From NCBI GenBank assembly GCA_030425355.1, contig JAUIAG010000021.1, forward strand, positions 1 through 32,308: 32,308 nt of DNA, written 5' to 3'. A program made the position numbers and the translations under genes. Every line of letters begins with the position of its first letter. Positions within the stretch are counted from its first letter, which is position 1. Origin of the DNA: Verrucomicrobiia bacterium (GTDB lineage Bacteria > Verrucomicrobiota > Verrucomicrobiia > Limisphaerales > JAJOIW01). The notes beneath the pieces are model-generated. The model was not told the origin of the DNA, did no database searches, and worked only from the letters and a program-made list of their open reading frames with translations. This document shows, piece by piece, positions 25,065 through 32,308 of the stretch.

Positions 25065-26021
25065 ATGTCAGAGTCGCTGTTCAGGACCGCCACAGAAGCG
25101 ATGGCCACGCGCTTCGAATTCGCACTGCATGGTGGAGATGAAATTTACCTCCGGGCAGCTGCCGAAGAGGCCATGGCTGAAATCCTCAGACTGGAAAAAG
25201 CTCTGAGCTTCTACAGCCCGGGCAGTATTGTTTCCAGAATCAACCGGGAGGCCTTTCACCATCCCGTGCGTGTCACCCCGCAAATCTTCCAGCTCCTGGA
25301 ACAGTCCATCGAAATCTCCAACAGAACCACCGGCCTCTTTGATATCACAGTGGCACCATTGATTGAGCTGTGGAACACCGCCTCCCGCACCGGGACACTC
25401 CCCGGACACCGCCAGGTGGAGACGATTCTCCAGTCCGTCGGTGCACAGCATATCCAGCTTGATCTGAATAATTTCAGTGTCTCACTGACCCATCCGGACA
25501 CCAGAATCAATCTTGGGTCCATCGGCAAGGGGTATGCCCTCCAATGCGCCTTCGAGATCCTCATGGATCTTGAGGTTCCCCATGGACTCATCCAGGGTGG
25601 AACCAGCTCAATCATCGCGTGGGGCAATACACCGGAAGAGGGGCCGTGGAAAATTGGCATCCAGTCTCCTGAAAACACACGGGAGTATTCCCCGCTGCAG
25701 ATGCCTGAACCATCCGGGACGGAATTCCTCGAAGTGGTCGAACTCGATGGAAAATCGCTCGCGGTGTCCTCAATTTGGGGACGGGGATTTCATGCGGGCG
25801 GGCGGTATCTCGGGCATGTCATTCACCCAGCGACGGGCTGGCCTGTCGGCCATTCACAACTGTGCGCCCTGACCAGTCCTGATGCCGCCACGGCGGATGC
25901 TCTCACCACGGCCATGATCGCCGCAGAGACTGGAGATGTTCCCGGTCTGGCCGCCGGGTTCCCCGATGCATCCGGGTTTGTGTTTCACTCACCGGAAGAG
26001 CCACTTACCCGCTTCCCCTGA
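25065..26021 (+). CDS. apbE: FAD:protein FMN transferase (ApbE family)
   Basis: A 318-residue protein of the ApbE family, which attaches FMN covalently to Thr/Ser of flavoproteins. Visible features are MATRFEF near the N-terminus, INLGSIGKGYA (148-158, in place of the usual DLGGIAKGYA), GLIQGGTSSIIAWG, HVIHPATGWPV (251-261) and the metal-site region SPDAATADALTTAM (271-284). There is no signal peptide or lipobox, so the enzyme is probably cytoplasmic, unlike many ApbE lipoproteins. No Nqr/Rnf subunit or FMN-binding-domain protein is adjacent, so its target is not shown by context. TTG at 25056 is an alternative start. It is convergent with trpC. Confidence 0.9.
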   Translation: MSESLFRTATEAMATRFEFALHGGDEIYLRAAAEEAMAEILRLEKALSFYSPGSIVSRINREAFHHPVRVTPQIFQLLEQSIEISNRTTGLFDITVAPLIELWNTASRTGTLPGHRQVETILQSVGAQHIQLDLNNFSVSLTHPDTRINLGSIGKGYALQCAFEILMDLEVPHGLIQGGTSSIIAWGNTPEEGPWKIGIQSPENTREYSPLQMPEPSGTEFLEVVELDGKSLAVSSIWGRGFHAGGRYLGHVIHPATGWPVGHSQLCALTSPDAATADALTTAMIAAETGDVPGLAAGFPDASGFVFHSPEEPLTRFP

Positions 26022-26067
26022 CCTGCGCCAGGTGCGAAACAAAAGTATTCTCTTTCCGCCATTGGCC

Positions 26068-26886
26068 TCACCTGACAGCAGCGCCGCCGGTCAGCTCAAG
26101 TATCTTCGGAATGGGATCACCCTGCCGCATCAGCGATTCGCCGACCAGAAGTGCCCTGGCACCGGCGTTCTTCAGCCTCATCACATCCGCACGGGCATGA
26201 ATACCTGACTCGGCGACCAGAAAAATCTCTCCGGATTCAATCCGTGGCCGGACCGCTTCGGCAAGGCTGATAGTGGTGTGGAGATCCACCTGAAAATTTT
26301 TGAGGTTACGGTTATTGACTCCTATCAGAGTGGCACCAGAGGCAACTGCCCTGTCGAGTTCAGCGCGATCGTGCACTTCGACCAGTGCCGCCATCCCGGC
26401 TGCCTCCGCCAGTTCCCTGAACTCACGAAGCTGGTCATCTGTGAGTATGGAAACGATGAGGAGAATCGCGTCCGCTCCCGACTGGAGGGCTTCAGGAAAC
26501 TGCCTCGCATCAATCATGAAGTCTTTACGCAGCAACGGCAGCGGGACTGTCTCGCGAACTTCGGTGAGAAACCGGAGTGATCCCTGAAAATACTGATTGT
26601 CCGTGAGAACGGAAAGGCATCCGGCACCGCCCGCCGCATAGGCTGTGGCAATCCGGCGGTGATCAAAATCAGGCTGGATGACACCGGCCGAAGGCGAGGC
26701 TTTCTTGATTTCGGCAATGAGACCGATGTCCCCGACCCGCGGGGACTTCAGTGCTTCGAGGAACGGACGTCTCGGCTCGAGTCCGGAAGCCAGTTCCCTC
26801 ATCGATTCCGGGGTGACCTCAGCAGCCGGGAGCAGTTCGACTTCCGACTTCTTGGTTTCAACAATCTTGTCGAGGATGGTGGGCAT
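26068..26886 (-). CDS. trpC: Indole-3-glycerol phosphate synthase
   Basis: A 272-residue TIM-barrel enzyme of tryptophan synthesis that converts CdRP to indole-3-glycerol phosphate. Family blocks are all present: MPTILDKIVETKKSEV, LIAEIKKASPSAGVI, LSVLTDNQYFQGS, LLRKDFMID, ILLIVSILTD, ALVEVHD, IGVNNRNLKNFQVD and FLVAESGI. The frame is open into prfB, but ATG 26886 matches the family's N-terminus. It lies seven bases after the prfB stop, with GAGGAAG from the end of prfB as ribosome-binding site. No other trp gene is in the window, so it is a separated member of the pathway. Confidence 0.96.
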   Translation of the reverse strand: MPTILDKIVETKKSEVELLPAAEVTPESMRELASGLEPRRPFLEALKSPRVGDIGLIAEIKKASPSAGVIQPDFDHRRIATAYAAGGAGCLSVLTDNQYFQGSLRFLTEVRETVPLPLLRKDFMIDARQFPEALQSGADAILLIVSILTDDQLREFRELAEAAGMAALVEVHDRAELDRAVASGATLIGVNNRNLKNFQVDLHTTISLAEAVRPRIESGEIFLVAESGIHARADVMRLKNAGARALLVGESLMRQGDPIPKILELTGGAAVR

Positions 26887-26893
26887 GGCGGAT

Positions 26894-28034
26894 TCAGTCT
26901 TCCTCGGCGACGCCTTCCATGCGTTTGGTCGGGCATCCGGCACGCAGCCAGCCATTGACAAATGGGTCGAGATCTCCGTCCATGACGGCCTGGACGTTGC
27001 TGGTTTCCACGCCGGTCCTCAGGTCCTTGACCATCCGATAGGGTTGGAAGACGTAGTTCCTGATCTGGTTTCCCCAGGCAATGTCACCCTTTTCACTGTA
27101 GAAGCGCTCCATTTCCTTTTTCTGCTCGTCCTCGCGCTGGGCATAGAGCTTGGAGAGCAGCAGTTTCATGGCGTTGGCGCGGTTCTGGTGCTGGGAGCGT
27201 TCGGTCTGGCAGGCAGCCACCAGACCGCTGGGAAGGTGTGTGATTCGGACGGCTGTTTCGACCTTGTTGACGTTCTGTCCGCCCTTGCCGCCTGAGCGGT
27301 AAAGATCAACTCTCAGATCCGCGGGGTTGATTTCAATCTCGGCCTCATCCTCGATTTCCGCGATGACATCCACACTGCAGAAGCTGGTATGGCGGCGCTT
27401 GTTGGCATCAAACGGGGAGATTCGCACGAGCCTGTGGACCCCGCGTTCCGCCTTGAAGTAGCCGTAGGCGTTTTCTCCGGTCACCACCATGGTCACACTC
27501 TTGATCCCGGCGGATTCCCCTTCGAGGATGTCACTGATCTCGACGGTCCAGCCCCGTGATTCAGCCCATCGCTGATACATGCGGAAAAGCATGCTGCACC
27601 AGTCGCACGACTCGGTCCCTCCCGCCCCGGCGTTGATATTGACGATACAGTTGGCGGCGTCGTGCTTGTCTGTCAGCATCAGACTGATCTCAAGCTCGTC
27701 GAGAGCCGCCTGAAATTTCTCCAGATCCGCCTTAACCTCCGCTTCAATCTGGGCCTGTGAGTCAGCCGGTTCGTCCTGGGCCAGCTCGAGCATAACCTCA
27801 AGATCCTCCAGCTGCTTTCCGGCGGATTCGATCGGGTCTATTTTCTTTTTCAGCGAGTTGGATTCATCGACAGTCTTCTGGGCCCTGTCACGGTCATCCC
27901 AGAACGAGTCCATCGACATGGCCGACTCCAGCTCTTCAACGCGTTTCTTCAGCTTTGGAACGTCAAAGATACCTCCGGAGGTGTACGATCTTCTCCTTCG
28001 TCTCAGCCAGCATGTCTTTTATCTGTTCAAACAT
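26894..28034 (-). CDS. prfB: Peptide chain release factor 2, with programmed +1 frameshift
   Basis: RF2 ends translation at UGA and UAA. The first 23 codons (from ATG 28034, MFEQIKDMLAETKEK...) end at an in-frame TGA (27965-27963). A +1 shift at CTT-TGA-C joins them to the main frame, which continues DVPKLKKRVEELES and covers the rest, giving about 379 residues. The product has the RF2 SPF recognition tripeptide (RISPFDANKRRHTSF), the catalytic GGQ motif (RSGGKGGQNVNKVETAVR) and HLPSG. Without the shift the main frame would begin at ATG 27919 and lack 38 residues. It lies between the DUF2723 gene and trpC on the same strand and probably shares an mRNA with trpC. Confidence 0.96.
27962..27977 (-). 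promoter_or_regulatory. RF2 programmed frameshift site
   Basis: On the minus strand CGGAGG TAT CTT TGA C reproduces the classical layout: an internal Shine-Dalgarno-like GGAGG (27976-27972), three bases, the CTT slippery codon, the TGA stop and a C after it. Low RF2 slows termination at TGA and promotes the +1 shift, so RF2 regulates its own synthesis, as established for Escherichia coli. Confidence 0.93.
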
Positions 28035-28141
28035 TGGACTGCGAAAAATACGGAGTCCGGGCCATTTTATCCAGTCCTAAATCGGGTGTTGTGGGGACCT
28101 GACCGGTCCGCTCCGCCGGTCTGCTGCCGCCCGATGACTGA

Positions 28142-31100
28142 TTATTCGAGGAACGGGGCAATCCGGGTGGCAAATGAAGGGTCCGCTTTGACCTGCTCGA
28201 ATCGGGCGTCGGTTTTGAGTGTTTCCCGGAGGTCGCGGGCTTCCGGATTCACTGCCAGGCGGCTGTTGTTGAGCTTGAGCGCTTTCTCAAGACTGTCGAT
28301 AGCCGGTCCGGTATCACCGAGATACGCCTGGAGGGACGCCAGGTCGTAAAATGCCTCGGCGCTGTCCGGGAACTTCATGGTCATGATTTCCAGTATCCCC
28401 CGCAGTCTTCCCAGATCCGGGACTTTGGCGACCTTCTCGGCCAGCCTTGTCAGAAGCCGCTTGGAGATATTCTCATTGATGGCCACATCATCGATGACAC
28501 TGAAAGCGGCATTGGTGTCCCCCATGCTCCAGTAGGCGTCAATCAGGTTGATGGTATTGGTCTCATTGAGTGGATTGGCGGAAAACAGTGTCTGCAGCTT
28601 CGATATGGGCTGGTCGTAGACAAGCATGAGGTACTGGAAGTTCTCATTCTTCGGATCGATGACCAGAGCTGTTTCAACCACCTTGATGGCCTGCTCGATT
28701 CGCTCACTTTCATAGAGCAGCGTCGACAGGCCCTGAACCGCCTCGGGACTCCCGGGGTAATAAGCAAAGGACTGCTTGTAGGCAAACTCGGCGGCTTCCA
28801 GCAGCCGGTCTATCTCCTCCTGAGGAGCCAGGCGGGCTTTGGCCTGCCGATAGTGCCATGCGAACAGCCTCGCCTGCGACCCGCGCAGCTTTGAAAAGGA
28901 CTTCTGTGCCTGAGAATCCCTGAAGAATTTCGGATCCACGGTCGGATAATCCGACGCGTCTCTGAGACTCAGGAAGTCCACGGCGAACTTGCAGATTTCC
29001 TCAATACCGGTCTCAGGAGTGATCCAGTCACCAATCAGACGCTCCGAATACTGTGTCCAGAACTGGCGGTCGCGATCCAGCATCTCCGGCGTCAGAGTCT
29101 CCACAGGCTCGCGGTTCAGTTTCATGATAATCCCGTAAGGCGTGAGATGCGGATTCATCCACTCCAGCGGGAAACTTTCCTCAACATAAAAGGCATGATC
29201 GGGATTCTGCTCAAAAATGCGGCGACTCAGTTCGCTGTTCAGCGCCATGACATGCTCCACACCACTGATCAGACCATTTTCGAAAGGGTCACCCTGATAC
29301 CCTTTGCTCAGGTACTCCTCGCGGACCCTGCGGGTGTAGTTGGTGGTGATCTGAAACAGATCATACCCGCCGGGAATATAAATCTCCTCTTCCGGGTAGA
29401 CGCCTTTGAGCCGTCGCCGCGCTTCTATCCGCCGGCCATTCTCAGTGAGGAACCGGTCCAGAGGCAGCACCGCTCTCGCCAGGAAATTCGTGCGGGTATC
29501 CTTGATGGATTCATCACGCGAACGGAAAAACTCCTGGAAGAAATACGGATCCTGCTGGCGGCTGCGGTTGTAATGTGCCCGGAGGTAATCCAGATATGTG
29601 GCATCGGCCAGGGCATTCTGTGTGATGATGTAGACATCGCGCCGGTCGAAGTCAGGGTCCCGTTTTTTGGAATCCGGAATGAAGGATTCACAGAAAATCA
29701 TGTAAGTTGGACAGAACCTCCCGGGGTCGGTGCCACCGTAAAGGATCGCGTCCTTTTCCATCTCCTCGTAGAGCCCGAATGGAGGTGTGAACATGTCATG
29801 TCCGAACCAGTAGCCGAAGAGGTGTCCTCGCTGTTCGCTGTCCGACCAGTGGGCTATTGCCGAGAAGACAGGCATGGCGGCACCGATGCCGATCATCCCG
29901 AATCGGACAAGCCGGGCACTGGAACCTGCATCAGCTGATTCCGGAGACTCGGCATCCGTTCTCCACCGGATGCGGTAAATCAGCACCAGTGCGCCGCAGC
30001 TCGCCAGAAACAGCAGCAGATAGGCGAACTTGGGCAGGGCGTAGTTGAACTGTGTGAAGATCACCACGAGGTTGAAGAACGCCACCAGAAGGAATGTGAA
30101 TCCGCCGATCACGGCGTAATCCCGAAAACGCCGGTAAGCCTGGACAAGGACGGCTGACACAAGGGATATCGAACAGCCGAGTGCCATCGCCAGGATCGAA
30201 TGAGCCGGGATGAAAAAGACCCGCGTCTGGGTTTTTGACTGGGCATCGGTATTGGGATTTAGAAGAACCAGCAGCAGGATGGCGACGCCGAAAAAGGTCA
30301 CTGCCATTCCCAGCCACCACCCCTGCTCCCGGCGGCGGAAATGCCGCAGAAACACCAGCGGCAAAAGGGCGAGCAGTATCAACGGAATGGAGAATTCCTC
30401 GGCGGCACCCTGACTGATCATGGCCACCTGACCGACGAATTTGGCGAGGCTGCCGGTTGGATTAATCCGGTCGTACTGGCCGCGGCTGATGGCATGCCAG
30501 AACCCTTCCTCCGTGCGCGGATACCCCCAATTCATGGGAGGGTTGGTCATCGAGGTGATCGGCATGAAGAAGTAGGTGAGATGCGTCAGCAGAAAGAGCG
30601 CCCCACAGATGATGACCACCCTGGATGAAGTGAGAATGGAGCCGGTGCTTCGATCCTTTTTGAACATCAGAACAGCGATGACAAGGGAGGCCAGACCGAC
30701 AACCCAGAAAATCCCGTTCAGCACCCCGTTATCAAGGGAGACAAACATGTCATTATTGAGGGCCCTGGCGATCACCACGAGCAGAAACACAAGGCCGTTG
30801 GCCGCAATGAAAATGCGCCCCAGCGCCGGGCGGACGACCGCGATCACCACTTCAATCCCCATCGCCGCACAAATCAGCGTCTGGTGGCTGGTCACCGCCA
30901 CCCCGAACATCAGAAAGCTCAGGTAAAGATACCGGTCCTTTTCCGGACTGTGTGTCCAGCGGAAGAGAAAGAGCAGACACGCGATGAAGAAACACACGGA
31001 GAATGAATAGACCTCGACAATCACGCTCTGGCTCCACATGACGCTGTTGAAGGTGAGCATCAGGCCGGCGACCACACCGCCAAGCAGCCGCATCCAGCTT

Positions 31101-31585
31101 TCGTGGTTCTCGGGAAGATTCCTGATGAAGTCAGTGCCGCGCAGCAGCCGACGACTTCCGCGGGAGACAATAAGCGACAGCATCGCCGAGGACATCACCC
31201 CTGCCACCGCAGAGGACAGCGCCACCCGGAAGGCAATATTTGAAATCGGCACCAGTTTGGTGAACAGCCATGAATAGATTGTCCAGATTGGATATCCCGG
31301 TGGATGGGGAACACCGGCATAAAAAGAAGCCACTGCCAGTTCTCCGGAATCCTCAAGTGTCACATCGGGTGCGATGGTCCACAGGTAGGCAACCAGACTC
31401 ACCACCAGGGTGGTCCAGAAAGCAATCCAGTCCGTGCGGTCAAAATAGTTTTCCGTATCATGAGAGTGGCCATGCCCATCGCCTGAAGAGGAACCACGTG
31501 TCTCCTCTGCCGGTGGCACCGGCTTTGCCTGCTCGTCCGCAGTCTTTCCGGGTGCCGACTTCTTCTGTTTCTTTCTGGTGGTCAT
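28142..31585 (-). CDS. DUF2723 polytopic membrane protein with TPR-like C-terminus
   Basis: A protein of 1147 residues from ATG 31585; the frame is open to a TTG at 31645 but that extension is not protein-like. The charged N-terminus has a His-rich GHGHSHD. Many membrane segments follow in the first half. The family hallmark is DSGELAVASFYAGVPHPPGYP (slightly broken here), resembling PMT/GT39-like mannosyltransferases. The hydrophilic C-terminal half contains TPR-like helices (EAVQGLSTLLYESERIEQAI, DLASLQAYLGDTGPAIDSLE). DUF2723 proteins are common in Bacteroidota and PVC bacteria. A glycosyltransferase role using a lipid-linked sugar is inferred from family and is not shown by a catalytic residue here. 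It lies 107 bp before prfB. Confidence 0.9.
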   Translation of the reverse strand: MTTRKKQKKSAPGKTADEQAKPVPPAEETRGSSSGDGHGHSHDTENYFDRTDWIAFWTTLVVSLVAYLWTIAPDVTLEDSGELAVASFYAGVPHPPGYPIWTIYSWLFTKLVPISNIAFRVALSSAVAGVMSSAMLSLIVSRGSRRLLRGTDFIRNLPENHESWMRLLGGVVAGLMLTFNSVMWSQSVIVEVYSFSVCFFIACLLFLFRWTHSPEKDRYLYLSFLMFGVAVTSHQTLICAAMGIEVVIAVVRPALGRIFIAANGLVFLLVVIARALNNDMFVSLDNGVLNGIFWVVGLASLVIAVLMFKKDRSTGSILTSSRVVIICGALFLLTHLTYFFMPITSMTNPPMNWGYPRTEEGFWHAISRGQYDRINPTGSLAKFVGQVAMISQGAAEEFSIPLILLALLPLVFLRHFRRREQGWWLGMAVTFFGVAILLLVLLNPNTDAQSKTQTRVFFIPAHSILAMALGCSISLVSAVLVQAYRRFRDYAVIGGFTFLLVAFFNLVVIFTQFNYALPKFAYLLLFLASCGALVLIYRIRWRTDAESPESADAGSSARLVRFGMIGIGAAMPVFSAIAHWSDSEQRGHLFGYWFGHDMFTPPFGLYEEMEKDAILYGGTDPGRFCPTYMIFCESFIPDSKKRDPDFDRRDVYIITQNALADATYLDYLRAHYNRSRQQDPYFFQEFFRSRDESIKDTRTNFLARAVLPLDRFLTENGRRIEARRRLKGVYPEEEIYIPGGYDLFQITTNYTRRVREEYLSKGYQGDPFENGLISGVEHVMALNSELSRRIFEQNPDHAFYVEESFPLEWMNPHLTPYGIIMKLNREPVETLTPEMLDRDRQFWTQYSERLIGDWITPETGIEEICKFAVDFLSLRDASDYPTVDPKFFRDSQAQKSFSKLRGSQARLFAWHYRQAKARLAPQEEIDRLLEAAEFAYKQSFAYYPGSPEAVQGLSTLLYESERIEQAIKVVETALVIDPKNENFQYLMLVYDQPISKLQTLFSANPLNETNTINLIDAYWSMGDTNAAFSVIDDVAINENISKRLLTRLAEKVAKVPDLGRLRGILEIMTMKFPDSAEAFYDLASLQAYLGDTGPAIDSLEKALKLNNSRLAVNPEARDLRETLKTDARFEQVKADPSFATRIAPFLE

Positions 31586-31796
31586 GAAAATCCGCTGCGT
31601 CTCCTGTATTTTTTCAGTGAATTTGACGGGGTGATACTCCGGCAATTCCGGCGGTCTGACAAGATATCATATTGACGGGCGAATTGCGCCGGGCCATGGA
31701 GACACCGGGAGTCGGCCGGCATGGAAGCATTGTGAAAAGTGGTGATTTGATGAATTTCCAATTGTCGAAAGACACGAAATGTGGATGATGGGGGAA

Positions 31797-32308
31797 ATGT
31801 CAGAAATTGTTGATTTTGTGAATCATGGCGCGGCGCTGATCACTCCGAAGGTGACACGCGAGCTGCTGCCCCAGATTCCCTTCCTGAAGGCGGAATTCGC
31901 CACAATCAACGAGCCGAGGTTTCCGCATCTGGTCAACCAGCTGGAGTTTCTGGCCGATGCCGTCGAGGATTTCATGGAAGGCGCCTATGACCTGCTCCCC
32001 TATTATGCCTTCTGCCAGGCGGTTTTTGCACTCACCTACGCTCACAAGAAAACGGATATCATCCCCGATTTCGTCAACAGTCTTGGCAGAGCTGATGATT
32101 CCAGCGTCGTCAGGGCGGTGCTGATCCAGAATAAAAGACACTTTCAGGCCTACGCCGAGAAGCAGAATTTCGAGATGGCCGCGCGCCTCCGCGACATCGC
32201 CGACATCGCAGATCGGGAAACCCACGCGCGGCAGCATCGGATCCTTGCCCTCCAGCAGTCGCTCGATCACGGATACCGAAGTTCCATAGGTTTCGCCCAG
32301 CGGGGCAC
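31797..32308 (+). CDS. Partial protein with DUF1232-like and UVR-like segments
   Basis: The frame runs open off the right edge; 170 residues are visible. Residues about 75-110 (FALTYAHKKTDIIPDFVNSL then GRADDSSVVRAVL) resemble the YkvA/DUF1232 core 'DLIPDxIPxxGxxDD'. Residues about 111-138 (NKRHFQAYAEKQNFEMAARL then RDIADI) resemble the UVR motif of UvrB/UvrC and Clp adaptor proteins. The remaining N-terminal part is helical and unrecognised. Alternative starts are ATG 31785 and 31788; a GGGGG run just before 31797 is close for a ribosome-binding site. A long antisense frame here has worse composition and no recognisable family. The gene is divergent from the DUF2723 gene. Function unknown; the full length is not visible. 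Confidence 0.65.
   Translation, partial: MSEIVDFVNHGAALITPKVTRELLPQIPFLKAEFATINEPRFPHLVNQLEFLADAVEDFMEGAYDLLPYYAFCQAVFALTYAHKKTDIIPDFVNSLGRADDSSVVRAVLIQNKRHFQAYAEKQNFEMAARLRDIADIADRETHARQHRILALQQSLDHGYRSSIGFAQRG

Noticed and set aside
27919..28034. prfB as a frameshifted pseudogene or sequencing error
   Set aside because: The TGA sits in the exact RF2 frameshift context (GGAGG-TAT-CTT-TGA-C), a known regulatory element.
28101..28121. GACCGG/CCGGTC hairpin between the DUF2723 gene and prfB as a terminator
   Set aside because: No T-run follows on either strand; it may be a chance GC-rich palindrome.
31800..32270. Minus-strand frame of at least 156 codons at the right edge
   Set aside because: The plus strand shows DUF1232-like and UVR-like segments and better composition. 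The minus strand reads in part like protein, so this remains the least certain strand choice.

Overview
The window looks like a chromosomal segment from a PVC-superphylum bacterium, most likely Verrucomicrobiota (Opitutae-like). The inference rests on the mix of families. There is a PSCyt1/DUF1549/DUF1553 secreted protein, a DUF1080 (3-keto-disaccharide hydrolase) protein, a DUF3500 protein, an H-X9-DG prepilin-like protein, a TAT-exported Gfo/Idh/MocA oxidoreductase and a DUF2723 membrane protein, set among ordinary housekeeping genes. No phage, IS element, CRISPR array, tRNA or rRNA was recognised.

Layout from left to right. A DUF3500 protein (+) ends at a strong terminator. A small unknown protein follows on the minus strand. 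Next on the minus strand are a Uup-type ABC-F ATPase and a DEAD-box-like protein with a DbpA-type RNA-binding domain whose helicase motifs are almost all eroded; a terminator separates the two. Upstream of them lies the minus-strand translation cluster rplU-rpmA-obg-ychF, in which Obg carries an acidic insertion of about 130 residues. A prepilin-like gene sits upstream of rplU, and its terminator overlaps the likely rplU promoter. On the plus strand follow a secreted DUF1080 protein, a 4 x 17-bp tandem repeat and a two-gene operon. That operon pairs an M29-type metalloenzyme with a stand-alone OvoA-C-terminal-like (4-mercaptohistidine) N-methyltransferase. It ends at a bidirectional terminator shared with a convergent 1000-residue AsmA-like protein.

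The second half holds the PSCyt1/DUF1549/DUF1553 protein, a sugar-nucleotidyltransferase-like protein, a GNAT-nitrilase fusion, a small secreted unknown protein, the Gfo/Idh/MocA oxidoreductase with a good promoter and terminator, and an ApbE-type FMN transferase. The minus-strand run DUF2723 protein, prfB, trpC follows; prfB keeps the classical +1 programmed frameshift. The right edge cuts a plus-strand gene with DUF1232-like and UVR-like segments.

Two themes emerge. One is translation and ribosome biology (L21, L27, Obg, YchF, ABC-F, RF2 and the degenerate helicase). The other is secreted or exported polysaccharide-related proteins typical of PVC bacteria (DUF1080, Gfo/Idh/MocA, PSCyt1). 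The least explained items are the motif-less DEAD-box protein, the M29/OvoA-like methyltransferase pair with its palindrome-rich leader, and the Obg insertion. All functional calls come from motif recognition by eye; no database search was run.
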